DNA of 64,000 bases from Oricola nitratireducens. Lineage in GTDB: Bacteria; Pseudomonadota; Alphaproteobacteria; Rhizobiales; Rhizobiaceae. Location of the stretch: NCBI RefSeq assembly GCF_014904745.1, contig NZ_JACZCS010000005.1:7501-71500 (forward strand), in the 5' to 3' direction. Below are positions 36,145 to 45,128 of the stretch, piece after piece. The notes below the pieces were generated by a model. It did no database searches and had not been told where the DNA came from. It was given only the letters and a program-made list of their open reading frames with translations. A program made the position numbers and the translations under genes. Each line of letters opens with the position of its first letter. The stretch's first letter is position 1.

Positions 36145-36690
36145 CTAGAGAACCTTGTCGAGTTCCTTGGCGTGCAGCCAGTCGGCGTGTTGCGGTGCGC
36201 GCTTGGTCTTCGACCATTCCTCCAGCATGTCCCACTTGACTGCGGTCAGGCGCTCCAGCAGTGCATCTTCTTCCGGGTCCGGACAGGCGAGTTCGACACG
36301 GTGGCCGTTCGGGTCGAAGAAATAGATCGAGTGGAAGATCGAGTGGTCGGTCACGCCGAGGACTTCGACGCCCTTTTTCTCCAGATGCTCCTTGAACGCG
36401 AGCAGTTCGTCGCGATCCTTGACCTTGAAGGCGATGTGCTGAACCCAGACCGGGGTGTTCGGATCGCGGCCCATTTCCGGCTTGGTCGGCAGCTCGAAGA
36501 AGGCGAGCACGTTGCCGTCGCCTGCATCGAGGAAGACGTGCATGTAGGGATCGGGCTCATGCGTCGAGGGAACATGGTTCTCGGCGATCGCCAGGACGAA
36601 ATCCATGTTCAGCATTTCGCCGTACCAGTTGACGGTTTCCTTCGCGTCCTTGCAGCGATAGGCGACGTGATGAATCTTCTCGATCTTCAT
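36145..36690 (-). CDS. VOC-family (glyoxalase/bleomycin resistance) protein
   Basis: A 181-residue vicinal-oxygen-chelate protein. The first module begins KIEKIHHVAYRCKD (His) and the second has WVQHIAFKVKDRDE (His). The closing FFDPNGHRVELACPDP supplies a Glu metal ligand. It could be a ring-opening dioxygenase, isomerase or lyase. The ATG at 36690 has GAGGAGA upstream. It lies 14 bases after the DUF2783 gene, at the end of an aromatic-hydroxylase operon. Confidence 0.85.
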   Translation of the reverse strand: MKIEKIHHVAYRCKDAKETVNWYGEMLNMDFVLAIAENHVPSTHEPDPYMHVFLDAGDGNVLAFFELPTKPEMGRDPNTPVWVQHIAFKVKDRDELLAFKEHLEKKGVEVLGVTDHSIFHSIYFFDPNGHRVELACPDPEEDALLERLTAVKWDMLEEWSKTKRAPQHADWLHAKELDKVL

Positions 36691-36704
36691 TGTCGTGTCT
36701 CCTC

Positions 36705-36905
36705 TCATTTCTTCGGCTTGGCGGCGTCGAGCGCTTCGGCAAGCGTCTCGCGGTCGCCGATATGGTTCGCCAGGATCAGGATGAGCCTCGCGTTGAGTGC
36801 ATCGCTTTCGGCCTTCGCCAGTCCCTCGTGGACCGCGAGCAGGTCGGCGTAGAAATCATCCGGCGCAGCGATGTTCGGTTTGGTGATGAGTCTCGTCATC
36901 GTCAT
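36705..36905 (-). CDS. DUF2783 small protein
   Basis: A 66-residue acidic protein (ITKPNIAAPDDFYADLLAVH, then a helix-rich ALNARLILILANHIGDRETLAEALD). This small family typically accompanies FAD-dependent aromatic hydroxylases, and here it overlaps the hydroxylase stop by four bases (ATGA). It could be a subunit or chaperone of the hydroxylase. No motif reveals a mechanism. Confidence 0.8.
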   Translation of the reverse strand: MTMTRLITKPNIAAPDDFYADLLAVHEGLAKAESDALNARLILILANHIGDRETLAEALDAAKPKK

Positions 36906-38539
36906 GCCCTCCCGGTTGCCTGGCGGATCGCGGCCTTGACCGCGGCTTCATCGAAGGACGGCCAGCGGGCAGCGACATGCTGGTCCGGCCGTATAAGGTA
37001 GACGGCCGACCTGGCGTCTCCGAGATAGCGCGCGGCGAGATCGCCGCTCGGATCGTCGGCCGCGGACACGCGAATGGCATTCGCCGCGATGCCGCCATCC
37101 TCGACGCTGTCCGGCACCTCGGCATCGATGGCGAGCAACTGGAATTCGCCGCCGAGCCGGTCGAGCAGGAAGTCCGTTCCAAGCCGCGCGTCGGGGCAGG
37201 TGGCGCCGGGGCGCGTGCGCGCCGGGCCGCCTTCGAGCGCGTCGGGGCCGTTGAGCGGCGAACCGTCATAGACGCAGGGCACGGAGAGCCGGCCGGAATT
37301 GACCAGCGGCCGGGCGAATTCGAAGCGTTCGGAAAGATCGAGCGCCGCGTCGCGGAAGGCGCGGCTGACGTCCGATTTGGGCGTGATGAAATCGGTCGAG
37401 CGCGAGGAATTGAGAATATTCTCGTCGGCGCCATGAATCCGCTCGACATCATAGGACTCGAGCAGGCTTTCGGGCGCGAGGCCGTCCATCACCAGCTTGA
37501 GCTTCCAGCACAGATTGTCGGTGTCCTGCAGGCCGGAATTGGCGCCGCGCGCGCCGAAGGGCGAGACCTGGTGCGCGGCGTCGCCGGCGAAAATTACGTG
37601 GCCGTGGCGGAACTTCTCCATGCGGCGGCACTGGAACGTATAGATCGAGACCCATTCGAGCTCGAACTTGACGTCGTCGCCGAGCATCGCCTTGAGGCGC
37701 GGGATGACGTTTTCGGGTTTCTTTTCCTCGTCCTTGTCGATGTTCCAGCCGAGCTGCAGATCGATGCGCCAGACATTGTCCGGCTGCTTGTGCAGCAGCG
37801 CCGACTGGCCACGGTTGAAGGGCGGGTCAAACCAGAACCAGCGCTCGGTCGGGAAGTCGGCGTCCATCACCACGTCGGCAATCAGGAAATTGTCCTCGAA
37901 GACGCGGCCGACGAAGTCGAGGCCCATCATCGCGCGGATCGGCGAGCCGGCGCCGTCGCAGGCGATCAGCCAGTCGCTGTCCATGGTGTAGGGCCCGTCG
38001 GGCGTATCGACGGAGAGCGCGACGCCCTTGTCCTTCGGCGTGACGGAAACGACCTTGTTGCCGCCGCGCAGCTCGATCGGCTTGCCCTCGGCCTGCAATT
38101 CGCGGACGCGTTCGACCAGATATTGCTCGAAATAATATTGCTGCAGGTTGATGAAAGCCGGGCGCTTGTGGCCCTTCTCCGGCAGCAGGTCGAACTGGTA
38201 GACCTGCCGGTCGTCGAAGAAGACCTTGCCGATGTTCCAGACAACGCCCTTGTCGACCATCGGATCGCCGCAGCCGAGCCGGTCGAGGATTTCGAGCGGC
38301 CGCTTGGCGAAGCAGATGGCGCGCGAGCCCCAGGAGACCTTGTCATTGTCGTCGAGAACGACGACCGGCACATCCATCTGGGCGAGGTCGATGGCGGCGG
38401 CGAGCCCGATCGGGCCCGCACCGGCCACGACGACGGGGTGATGTGCCCTGGCTCCCGGCTCCTGATCGGCGGAGCGCCGATAGGGATAAAGCGGCGTTTC
38501 GAATATCTTCTTGCCGGTCGTTTCGACAGTCTGGTTCAA
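36902..38539 (-). CDS. FAD-dependent aromatic-ring hydroxylase (MhpA/PheA type)
   Basis: A 545-residue class A flavoprotein monooxygenase. It has the dinucleotide fold VVVAGAGPIGLAAAIDLA near the N-terminus, the CDGAGSPIR motif in the middle and FAGDAAHQVSPFGARGANSG, which binds the FAD ribityl/pyrophosphate. The C-terminal thioredoxin-like extension is also present. The start is a TTG at 38539 with GGAGG nine bases upstream. It should hydroxylate a phenolic ring with NAD(P)H and oxygen. The neighbouring FAH hydrolase and VOC protein make ring cleavage the next step. The substrate is unknown. Confidence 0.88.
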   Translation of the reverse strand: MNQTVETTGKKIFETPLYPYRRSADQEPGARAHHPVVVAGAGPIGLAAAIDLAQMDVPVVVLDDNDKVSWGSRAICFAKRPLEILDRLGCGDPMVDKGVVWNIGKVFFDDRQVYQFDLLPEKGHKRPAFINLQQYYFEQYLVERVRELQAEGKPIELRGGNKVVSVTPKDKGVALSVDTPDGPYTMDSDWLIACDGAGSPIRAMMGLDFVGRVFEDNFLIADVVMDADFPTERWFWFDPPFNRGQSALLHKQPDNVWRIDLQLGWNIDKDEEKKPENVIPRLKAMLGDDVKFELEWVSIYTFQCRRMEKFRHGHVIFAGDAAHQVSPFGARGANSGLQDTDNLCWKLKLVMDGLAPESLLESYDVERIHGADENILNSSRSTDFITPKSDVSRAFRDAALDLSERFEFARPLVNSGRLSVPCVYDGSPLNGPDALEGGPARTRPGATCPDARLGTDFLLDRLGGEFQLLAIDAEVPDSVEDGGIAANAIRVSAADDPSGDLAARYLGDARSAVYLIRPDQHVAARWPSFDEAAVKAAIRQATGRA

Positions 38540-38572
38540 GATCGGTCCTCCCAACAGTTTCCGTCCGTTGTC

Positions 38573-39532
38573 TCAGCCTTGCAGAGCGTCCCACATTTTC
38601 GCGTCGCGCTCGGCGGTCCAGATGCGCGGCGTATCGATGCCGAGCGCCTCGTCATAGGCGCGGGCGACGTTGAACGGCAGGCAGTGCTCATAGATGGCAT
38701 AGTTGGCGAACTTCGGATCGCATTCGGCGCGGCAGGCGTCCCAGGCTTCCTTCAGCGAGCCGCCGCCCTGGGCGATACGGGCGACCGGGCGGTAGGTCGA
38801 CGAGACGAAGTCGGCGGTGTTGGTCAGCGCCTTGTTCACCATCTCCTTGCCGACGAGCGCGTCGCCGCGGCCCGGAGCGATGGCTTCCACGTCATAGGCG
38901 CGGATCGCTTCCAGCGTCGCCGGCCATTCGTTGAAATGGCCGTCGCCGCAATAGCAGGCCGAGTGGTACTCGACGATGTCGCCGGTGAACATGACGTTTG
39001 CGTCGGGGACGTGAATGACGATGTCGCCGGCGGTGTGGGCGCGGCCGAGAAATCGCAGATCGACGCGGCGCTTGCCGAGATAGACGGTCATCCGGTCGTT
39101 GAAGGTCGTGGTCGGCCAGGTCAGCGGCGGGATGTCGTCGACATTTTCATAGCCCATGAACAGGCGCGGGAAGCGCATGAATTCGGATTCGCGGTCTTCC
39201 GCGCCGCGTTCCACGACCATGGAGCGGGCCTTCTGGCTCATGATGACGGTGGGCGCCTTGTAGGCGGCGGCACCGAGCACGCGCACGGCGTGGTAGTGGG
39301 TCAGCACCAGATGGCTGATCGGCTTGTCGGTGACGGAGCGCACCTTCTCGATCACCTTGTTGGCGAGTTCGGGTGTCGCCTGCGCCTCGACGATCATGAC
39401 GGAATCATCGCCGATGATGACGCCGGTATTGGGATCGCCCTCGGCGGTGAAGGCCCAGAGGTCCTTGCCGATTTCGGTGAAGCTGATCTTCTTTTCGGTC
39501 AAATCACCGGCACTTGCGAATTGCTTTGCCAT
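38573..39532 (-). CDS. MBL-fold hydrolase-like protein with an incomplete metal motif
   Basis: A 319-residue metallo-beta-lactamase-fold protein. The signature that is normally His-x-His-x-Asp-His reads His79-Tyr-His81-Ala-Val-Arg-Val. The first two His remain while the Asp and third His are Val83 and Arg84. Later ligands such as GRAHTAGDIVIHV and FTGDIVEYHSA are kept. It may bind a single metal or have changed chemistry. The ATG at 39532 overlaps the FAH-family stop (TGATG), so the genes are coupled. Confidence 0.85.
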   Translation of the reverse strand: MAKQFASAGDLTEKKISFTEIGKDLWAFTAEGDPNTGVIIGDDSVMIVEAQATPELANKVIEKVRSVTDKPISHLVLTHYHAVRVLGAAAYKAPTVIMSQKARSMVVERGAEDRESEFMRFPRLFMGYENVDDIPPLTWPTTTFNDRMTVYLGKRRVDLRFLGRAHTAGDIVIHVPDANVMFTGDIVEYHSACYCGDGHFNEWPATLEAIRAYDVEAIAPGRGDALVGKEMVNKALTNTADFVSSTYRPVARIAQGGGSLKEAWDACRAECDPKFANYAIYEHCLPFNVARAYDEALGIDTPRIWTAERDAKMWDALQG

Positions 39533-40554
39533 CAGGCGGCTCCTTCGTATTTTTCCACTGTCTGTTCGATCGCCCCGAAAATCGATTTGCCGGTTTCGTC
39601 CGGCATCTCGATGCGGACGGTGTCTCCGAACCGCATGAACGGCGTCTTCGGGGCGCCGTCGTAAATTGTCTCGATCATTCGGACTTCGGCAAGGCAGGAA
39701 TAGCCGAGCCCGCCATCGGCGACCGGCTTTCCGGGGCTGCCGTCGGAATCCTTGTTCGACACGGTGCCGGAGCCGATGATCGCGCCCGCGCCGAGCGGGC
39801 GGGTCTTGGCGGCGTGGGCGACAATGGTCGGGAAATCGAAGGTCATGTCGACGCCGGCATTGGCGCGGCCGAGCGGCGCGCCGTTCAGATCGACATGGAG
39901 CGGCAGATGGACCTTGCCGCCGTCCCAGGCGTCGCCCAGTTCGTCCGGCGTGACGGCGACCGGCGAGAAGGCCGATGACGGCTTCGACTGAAAGAAGCCG
40001 AAGCCCTTGGCGAGCTCGGCCGGGATCAGGCCGCGCAGCGAGACGTCGTTGACCAGCATGACGAGGCGGATCGCGGCCTTCGCCTGTTCGATCGTGGCGC
40101 CCATCGGCACGTCGTCGACGACGACGGCGACCTCGGCCTCCATGTCGATCCCCCAGGCCTCGTCGGCCATGCGGATCGGCGCGCGGGGGGCGAGGAAATT
40201 GTCGGAGCCGCCCTGATACATCAGCGGGTCTGTCCAGAACGTCGCCGGCATCTCGGCGTTGCGCGCCTTTCGCACCAGTTCGACGTGATTCACATAGGCC
40301 GAACCGTCGGCCCACTGGTAGGCGCGCGGCAAGGGCGATAGAGCCCGGTTCTGGTCGAACGCCTCGGTCGGCGCCTCGCTGCTTTCGATGGCGCGGGCCA
40401 GGTCCGCGAGCGCGGGGGCCTTTGCGGCCCAGTCATCGAGCGCGGCCTGCAGCGTTGGGGCGATTTTCTCGGCGGCGGCATAGCGGGCAAGATCGCGGGA
40501 GACCACGACAAGCCTGCCGTCGCGAGTTCCGTTGTCGAGCGTCGCCAGTTTCAT
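39532..40554 (-). CDS. fumarylacetoacetase/FAH-family hydrolase
   Basis: A 340-residue FAH-family enzyme with a longer N-terminal domain, closer to fumarylacetoacetase than the short hpa enzymes. Motifs are GIDMEAEVAVVVDDVP (metal ligands), MLVNDVSLRGL, GFGFFQSKPSSAFSP and AIIGSGTVSNKD. It likely hydrolyses an acylpyruvate made by the aromatic route of this operon. It is the first gene of FAH-MBL-hydroxylase-DUF2783-VOC on the minus strand. Confidence 0.87.
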   Translation of the reverse strand: MKLATLDNGTRDGRLVVVSRDLARYAAAEKIAPTLQAALDDWAAKAPALADLARAIESSEAPTEAFDQNRALSPLPRAYQWADGSAYVNHVELVRKARNAEMPATFWTDPLMYQGGSDNFLAPRAPIRMADEAWGIDMEAEVAVVVDDVPMGATIEQAKAAIRLVMLVNDVSLRGLIPAELAKGFGFFQSKPSSAFSPVAVTPDELGDAWDGGKVHLPLHVDLNGAPLGRANAGVDMTFDFPTIVAHAAKTRPLGAGAIIGSGTVSNKDSDGSPGKPVADGGLGYSCLAEVRMIETIYDGAPKTPFMRFGDTVRIEMPDETGKSIFGAIEQTVEKYEGAA

Positions 40555-40763
40555 CCATTCGTCCTCGTGTTTCAGCCGATGCCGTCATGTCCGGGCGCGG
40601 GAGTTCGGAAATCCCGGTCGTGCGCCGTCGATGCCGCTGCTCCTCCGCGGACGGTCGCATCGCAGTCCGTATGCACAGGTAATGGTTACGTTTGTAACTA
40701 ACAACCGGTTTTTTCGCCGGCGGGCGAATCGACGGGTTCGCGGAGGGGAGGCTGTCCGGCGGA

Positions 40764-41954
40764 TCAGGCTATGCGGATGACATTGGCCCCGGCGGTCGCC
40801 GAAGCCGTGGAAGCGCGTTCGACGCGATTGCGCCCGGAATCCTTTGCAGCATACATCGCCATGTCGGCGGCCTCGATGACAGCCTCAAGGGTCATTTCCG
40901 GCGATGCGACGGCGACACCGGCGCTGACCGTGGCGCGGACCGGCTGCCCGTCGACGAACTCGTTGGTGTCCGCGAAGACTTGGCGGATACGTTCGGCGAT
41001 CGCGCAGGCGGTCTCGATCGATGCGCCGGGCAGAACGACGGCGAATTCCTCGCCGCCATAACGGCCGAAGAGATCGTTCGGACGCAGCGACAGGCGCACC
41101 GTATCGGCGAAATCGCGCAGGATGCGGTCACCGACCTGATGGCCGTGATTGTCGTTGATCGACTTGAAGCGGTCGAGGTCGAACATGACCAGCGACAAGG
41201 GTGATTGCTCCTGCCGGCAGCGGTCGAGCAGACGATGGGCGGTTTCGAAAAAGGCGGTGCGGTTGGCCGCGCCGGTGAGCGGATCGGTACGCGCGGCCTC
41301 GATATATCCGGCCTCCATGCGTTCCTTGCAGACAAGCACCATGAACAGGGCGGTCCCCATGGCATAGAGAATCGTCTCGAAATGGACGATTCCGAACCAA
41401 CTGTCGAGCGGGGGCGGCTGGTTCAGCGGGAATTGACCGGCGAACGCGTCATAGCCGGCGCCGAGATAAATAATGGAATGAGCAGCCATGAACCCCATCA
41501 GGGGCCAGCGAGCGGCCAGTTTTTCGGCGCGTGTGCGCCAGAGAATCCAGACGGCGGCCGAAACGTAAGAGAACCACGCGGCGAATGCGGCGACAGCCGC
41601 CCATTTTTGATTGTCCTGGCCGAACGGCAGCAATGCGACCGCGAGCCAGATCGCGGGGCCTGCAGCGATTACGGGAATGCGCGCGGGCAAATCGTTGAAG
41701 CTCCTGGCGCCACCCCAGACCATGGCCGGGGACATGATGTTGATGCCGCTGCCAAGAGCGATCAGGCCGGGGGCATGCCAGGCGAAGCCGGCGGTCAGGA
41801 CGGCAAGGCCGGCCGCGTTGAAACCATTCGCCGCGCTCCACCATATCAGAGCAGGTACCCGGTGATTGAACCACCACGCGCCAATCAGAAGAATGCCGGC
41901 GAAAGCGGTCGCAAGGACCGCGGGAACCATCAGCGTGAGGGGGTCGAGTTGCAT
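40764..41954 (-). CDS. membrane-anchored diguanylate cyclase (GGDEF)
   Basis: A 396-residue protein with about six N-terminal membrane helices (residues 1-205) and a C-terminal GGDEF domain. The active-site motif is RYGGEEF, and an inhibitory RPND site sits five residues before it, so feedback by c-di-GMP is expected. DPLTGAANRTAFFE starts the domain and FDLDRFKSINDNHGHQVGD is intact. It should make c-di-GMP in response to a membrane signal. The ATG at 41954 is chosen; a TTG 33 bases upstream is also possible. A shared promoter-like element lies 140 bases upstream. Confidence 0.9.
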   Translation of the reverse strand: MQLDPLTLMVPAVLATAFAGILLIGAWWFNHRVPALIWWSAANGFNAAGLAVLTAGFAWHAPGLIALGSGINIMSPAMVWGGARSFNDLPARIPVIAAGPAIWLAVALLPFGQDNQKWAAVAAFAAWFSYVSAAVWILWRTRAEKLAARWPLMGFMAAHSIIYLGAGYDAFAGQFPLNQPPPLDSWFGIVHFETILYAMGTALFMVLVCKERMEAGYIEAARTDPLTGAANRTAFFETAHRLLDRCRQEQSPLSLVMFDLDRFKSINDNHGHQVGDRILRDFADTVRLSLRPNDLFGRYGGEEFAVVLPGASIETACAIAERIRQVFADTNEFVDGQPVRATVSAGVAVASPEMTLEAVIEAADMAMYAAKDSGRNRVERASTASATAGANVIRIA

Positions 41955-42074
41955 ACCGGCGAGCGTCGCTCCCTTCCGTATGGGCAATTGACCAGTTGTA
42001 GTCGGGACGTGGTTGCGAAGTGGTTAAGTGCAGACCTGCTGCGGGCAGACCTGCGGCCGCTTTTACCGGTCAGT

Positions 42075-42102
42075 TTTACACGGCTTCAAGCGCGGTGGAC
42101 AA
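42075..42102 (-). promoter_or_regulatory. promoter-like element A, before the diguanylate cyclase
   Basis: On the minus strand TTGTCCACCGC (42102-42092) is followed 18 bases after TTGTCC by TAAAAC, preceded by TG. The same 11-mer recurs at three other intergenic sites between 44.5 and 46.4 kb. Confidence 0.4.
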
Positions 42103-42232
42103 ACGGATCGGCGCGGCGCCGTCACGCCCTCCTAGAGACGATCATCGTTTCACGGAATCAATGATCGTCTCCAACTCCTTGTTTCACGCAATTCCGGACG
42201 GAAAACCGGTTCCCACTTTTCCTGGAATTGCC

Positions 42233-43087
42233 TTAGAGGCTCCACACTTTCGGCAAGGCCCTTTCGCCGAGAAACAGGGCGATGACCGGAAGGAGTTGCT
42301 CGCGCAGGATGTAGCTCGACGGCGCGGCGAGGCGGATAACGACCTTGCCGCCCTTCTTGTCGCCGATCTGGCTGGCGCCGCCGGTTGCATCCTTCAGCAG
42401 GGCGCGGGCGCCGGCGACCATCAGGCCGCGGCTCTCGCCGTCATCCGGGGTGGCGAAGACGAGCGTCGCGACAACGCGGTTGCCGCCGAGGACGGCCGGA
42501 TCGGCCGTTTCGCCGGCTCCCCGCAGGTCGAAGCGCACGTCGTCGGCATGGACAAGATCACCGTCGGCTCCGCGAATGCGCCAGCGGTCGTGAAAGAAGG
42601 CAGAGGCGACGGTCTCGCCCATCGCCTCGCGCCCGAAAACCAGGGTTTCGAGGCCGAGGAAGCGGGCGTCCTCCCCGAGCGACACGTCGAGGCCGCGCTG
42701 CAGCCGTCCGCCGTCGAACAGGATCGTTTCCTGCGGCAGCCAGAACAGGCTGGCGCCGGCGCCGACGCGGATCGCGCTTTCCTGCCGGCCGGTGTCGCCG
42801 CTGCTCTTGTAGATCCGCTCACAGGCCTGGGTGGTGACGACGGTCTCGGTGGCGGGGGCGGCGGAAATCGTCCAGGCGAGCGTGTCGCCGCCGGTGATGC
42901 CGCCCGAGGTGTTGATCAGCACGGCTTCGAGCGCCTTGCCGTAGGTCTTCGGCACGCGGATCCTGGCGTTTCCCGACTGGTGCAGCCGTGCGATGCGAGT
43001 CGCGCCGCCGGATCGTTTCACTTCCAGCGTGCCTGCGCCGTGCGAGCGCTGCATCACCGGAAGGAGATCGGCGGGGGCGACCGTCAT
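42233..43087 (-). CDS. ureD: urease accessory protein UreD (orphan)
   Basis: A 284-residue UreD, the scaffold that helps deliver nickel to urease together with UreF and UreG. Typical segments are [42 protein letters not shown] and [12 protein letters not shown]. In most alphaproteobacteria ureD is followed by ureABC. Here it is followed by the 279-base gap before the diguanylate cyclase, and no other urease gene is in the window. The ATG at 43087 overlaps the trhO stop (ATGA). Confidence 0.9.
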   Translation of the reverse strand: MTVAPADLLPVMQRSHGAGTLEVKRSGGATRIARLHQSGNARIRVPKTYGKALEAVLINTSGGITGGDTLAWTISAAPATETVVTTQACERIYKSSGDTGRQESAIRVGAGASLFWLPQETILFDGGRLQRGLDVSLGEDARFLGLETLVFGREAMGETVASAFFHDRWRIRGADGDLVHADDVRFDLRGAGETADPAVLGGNRVVATLVFATPDDGESRGLMVAGARALLKDATGGASQIGDKKGGKVVIRLAAPSSYILREQLLPVIALFLGERALPKVWSL

Positions 43088-44004
43088 TCGCCGCCGATAT
43101 GCTTTTCGCCGCGCTTCTTCGCCAGGGCGATCTGGCGCTGACGCTCGGCGAAGCGGGCGCGGTCCTCCTCGCTGCGCTTGTCGTGGCAATGCGGGCAGGA
43201 AATGCCCTCGACATATTTCTCCGAGCGGGTTTCCTCCTGCGTGAGCGGGTGCCGGCAGGCGCGGCACAGCGTATAGTCGCCGGGCTTCAGCCCGTGGCCG
43301 ACAGCGACGCGCTCGTCGAAAACGAAGCAGTCGCCATGCCAGAGGCTTTCGTCCTCCGGCACGTCCTCGAGATATTTCAGGATGCCGCCCTTGAGATGAT
43401 AGACCTCGTCGAAACCGAGCGTCTTGACGAAAGCCGTCGCCTTTTCGCAGCGGATGCCGCCGGTGCAGAACATCGCGACCTTCTTGCCCTTCAGATCGTT
43501 GTCGTGGCGGCGCACCCAGTCGGGGAATTCGCGGAAGCTCGTCGTCTCCGGATTGACCGCCTTCTCGAAGGTGCCGATCGCGTATTCATAGTCGTTGCGG
43601 GTGTCGACGACGACGGTGCCGGGATCGGCGATGAGGTCGTTCCAGTCGGCCGGATCGACATAGGTGCCGACGATCTGCGTCGGATCGGTGCCGGGCACGC
43701 CCATGGTGACGATCTCCTTTTTCAGGCGCACCTTCATGCGCAGGAAGGGTTCCTTCCCGGCGTAGCTTTCCTTGTATTCCAGACCGGCAAATTCCGGCTG
43801 GGCGCGCAGGAAGGCGATCAGCCGGTCTATGCCCTCGCGGGAGCCGGCGACCGTTCCGTTGATGCCCTCGCTGGCGAGCAGCAGCGTGCCCTTCAGCCCT
43901 GCTTCCTCGCAAACCGCCTCCAGCTCGGGCTTGAATTCGGCGAAACGGCCGAACTTCGCGAAGTGATAGAGCGCTGCGACGGTGTAGGGCGGGTTGTTTT
44001 CCAT
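43084..44004 (-). CDS. trhO: tRNA uridine(34) hydroxylase TrhO (YceA family rhodanese)
   Basis: A 306-residue protein of the TrhO family that forms 5-hydroxyuridine at tRNA position 34. The N-terminal acylphosphatase-like part contains [18 protein letters not shown] rhodanese domain follows, with the active-site loop CTGGIRCEK (Cys180, Cys186). The C-terminal region carries two CxxC pairs (CRACRHPL and CPHCHDK), likely zinc-binding. It is translationally coupled to ureD, an unusual partnership. Confidence 0.92.
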   Translation of the reverse strand: MENNPPYTVAALYHFAKFGRFAEFKPELEAVCEEAGLKGTLLLASEGINGTVAGSREGIDRLIAFLRAQPEFAGLEYKESYAGKEPFLRMKVRLKKEIVTMGVPGTDPTQIVGTYVDPADWNDLIADPGTVVVDTRNDYEYAIGTFEKAVNPETTSFREFPDWVRRHDNDLKGKKVAMFCTGGIRCEKATAFVKTLGFDEVYHLKGGILKYLEDVPEDESLWHGDCFVFDERVAVGHGLKPGDYTLCRACRHPLTQEETRSEKYVEGISCPHCHDKRSEEDRARFAERQRQIALAKKRGEKHIGGE

Positions 44005-44013
44005 GGCTTTCGG

Positions 44014-44541
44014 TTACTGCCGATCGGAAAGCGAGGCAAGGGGTGAAGGCGGGGCCTCCGGGCTTCCTGCCGGTCTCCGGGCGGAAGATGGCGGTCGAGC
44101 GGGATTGCATCCGCCGTCCTCCGCGGGTCGGCTCCGGGGCCGTTCTCCATCGTCGCCCGCCATTTCCTCCTCCGTCGGCCAGGGTTCCGGGACCGGCAGA
44201 TCGGCGCCGAGTTTGCGGGCGATGTCCCAGGCGCGGTGTCGCTCCCGGATATTGATGGCGTGGACGGTGAGATAAACCGCAAGCAGCTGCGTCCGGGCGT
44301 CCCAGCGCGGGCTGACGCAGGCGCCCTTGCCGGAAATCGTGCCATCGGCGAGGCAGGCGCGGGCCTTGCGGCAGGACTTTTTCGCGCAGGCCTCGTGGCA
44401 ATGGACGAAATTGGCGGCGTCGCGCCCGGCATGGGCGTCCATCGCCGCCCCGTCATAGACGGGATCGATCATGCCGTCGGGCATGCGCAGGAAATCGAGA
44501 CAATGCGGGTCGTTGATCGTTGGCTTGATGGTGGGCGGCAT
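44014..44541 (-). CDS. hypothetical Cys-rich protein
   Basis: A 175-residue protein of unknown function. Residues 45-80 hold a cysteine cluster (CHEACAKKSCRKARAC and a further GACVSPRW). The C-terminal 50 residues are rich in Pro, Arg and Ser and look disordered. The ATG at 44541 has GGGGAAC a few bases upstream. A promoter-like TTGTCC element is 55 bases before the start. It ends 9 bases before trhO begins, so it could be the first gene of a three-gene operon with trhO and ureD. Confidence 0.7.
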   Translation of the reverse strand: MPPTIKPTINDPHCLDFLRMPDGMIDPVYDGAAMDAHAGRDAANFVHCHEACAKKSCRKARACLADGTISGKGACVSPRWDARTQLLAVYLTVHAINIRERHRAWDIARKLGADLPVPEPWPTEEEMAGDDGERPRSRPAEDGGCNPARPPSSARRPAGSPEAPPSPLASLSDRQ

Positions 44542-44573
44542 GGTTGTTCCCCGGTTTGTGTTGCGGGGAAAGT

Positions 44574-44601
44574 ATGCGGGAGGCGGAGGCGCGGTGGACA
44601 A
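44574..44601 (-). promoter_or_regulatory. promoter-like element B, before the Cys-rich gene
   Basis: TTGTCCACCGC reads on the minus strand at 44601-44591, followed about 19 bases after TTGTCC by CATACT. It stands 50-60 bases before the ATG of the Cys-rich gene at 44541, a normal promoter distance. Confidence 0.45.
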
Positions 44602-45128
44602 GTCGCACGATGACGGTGCGTGATTTGGTCAGGAGGCCGAATGGCGGCATCGCGCCAAGCGCCGTCGCCGCCACGCCCCGTTTCCGGTCTGGCCTTTGGA
44701 CAATCGGAAGACGGGCGGTCGAAGGATCGCTCTGTCTGATGTTGTGCGCGATCCTGCGACCGCCCGTTCGGTGGTCTTGCGGCGTCAATCTTCGCGACGC
44801 TGCCCCGCAAGAGCAGGTGTTCCCCGCCGGCTGGACCTTCGGGCACCGCTTGCGGCGAGCCTCCTGGCCGGGCGGGTGCGCGGATTTGCCTTCGCAAGCG
44901 GCAAGCCGCCGTCCGGAATCCGCTCGCCGCGAATCATCATGCCGCCCTGGCTTGTGGCTCATCACCAGACCGCGTTACTCCCGCGCGGCCAGCCAGGCAC
45001 CGTCCCCCTCCCCGATTGCCGGTGCGCATCCGGGCTTCCGACGAGAGGGCACGAAAAGTGTAATGGAGGCGGGAGAGCGGTGGACAAGTTTTCGGAGGGA
45101 ACCCGGTTTCCGATCTGCCGGAAACCCG
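44602..45128. other. hairpin-rich non-coding stretch
   Basis: No convincing gene lies here, but the stretch is full of strong inverted repeats. The main one pairs 44711-44730 with 44748-44767, 20 bp with one mismatch and a 17-nt loop. Others are CTTGCGG (44776) with CCGCAAG (44805), CCGCTTGCG (44847) with CGCAAGCGG (44894), CGCAC/GTGCG near 44604, and GGTTTCCG (45105) with CGGAAACC (45119). It is bounded by two copies of the TTGTCCACCGC element in the same orientation. It may encode a structured RNA read on the minus strand or be a relic of a small mobile element. Confidence 0.5.
45059..45087 (-). promoter_or_regulatory. promoter-like element C, facing the hairpin-rich stretch
   Basis: TTGTCCACCGC on the minus strand at 45087-45077, then TTACAC 18 bases after TTGTCC. 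It points into the non-coding hairpin-rich stretch, away from the alpha/beta hydrolase, whose stop is 40 bases to the right. Confidence 0.4.

Noticed and set aside
36977-39664. An 895-codon open frame on the plus strand.
   Set aside because: It is antisense to the FAD hydroxylase and MBL genes, which have clear motifs. The frame is a by-product of GC-biased third positions.
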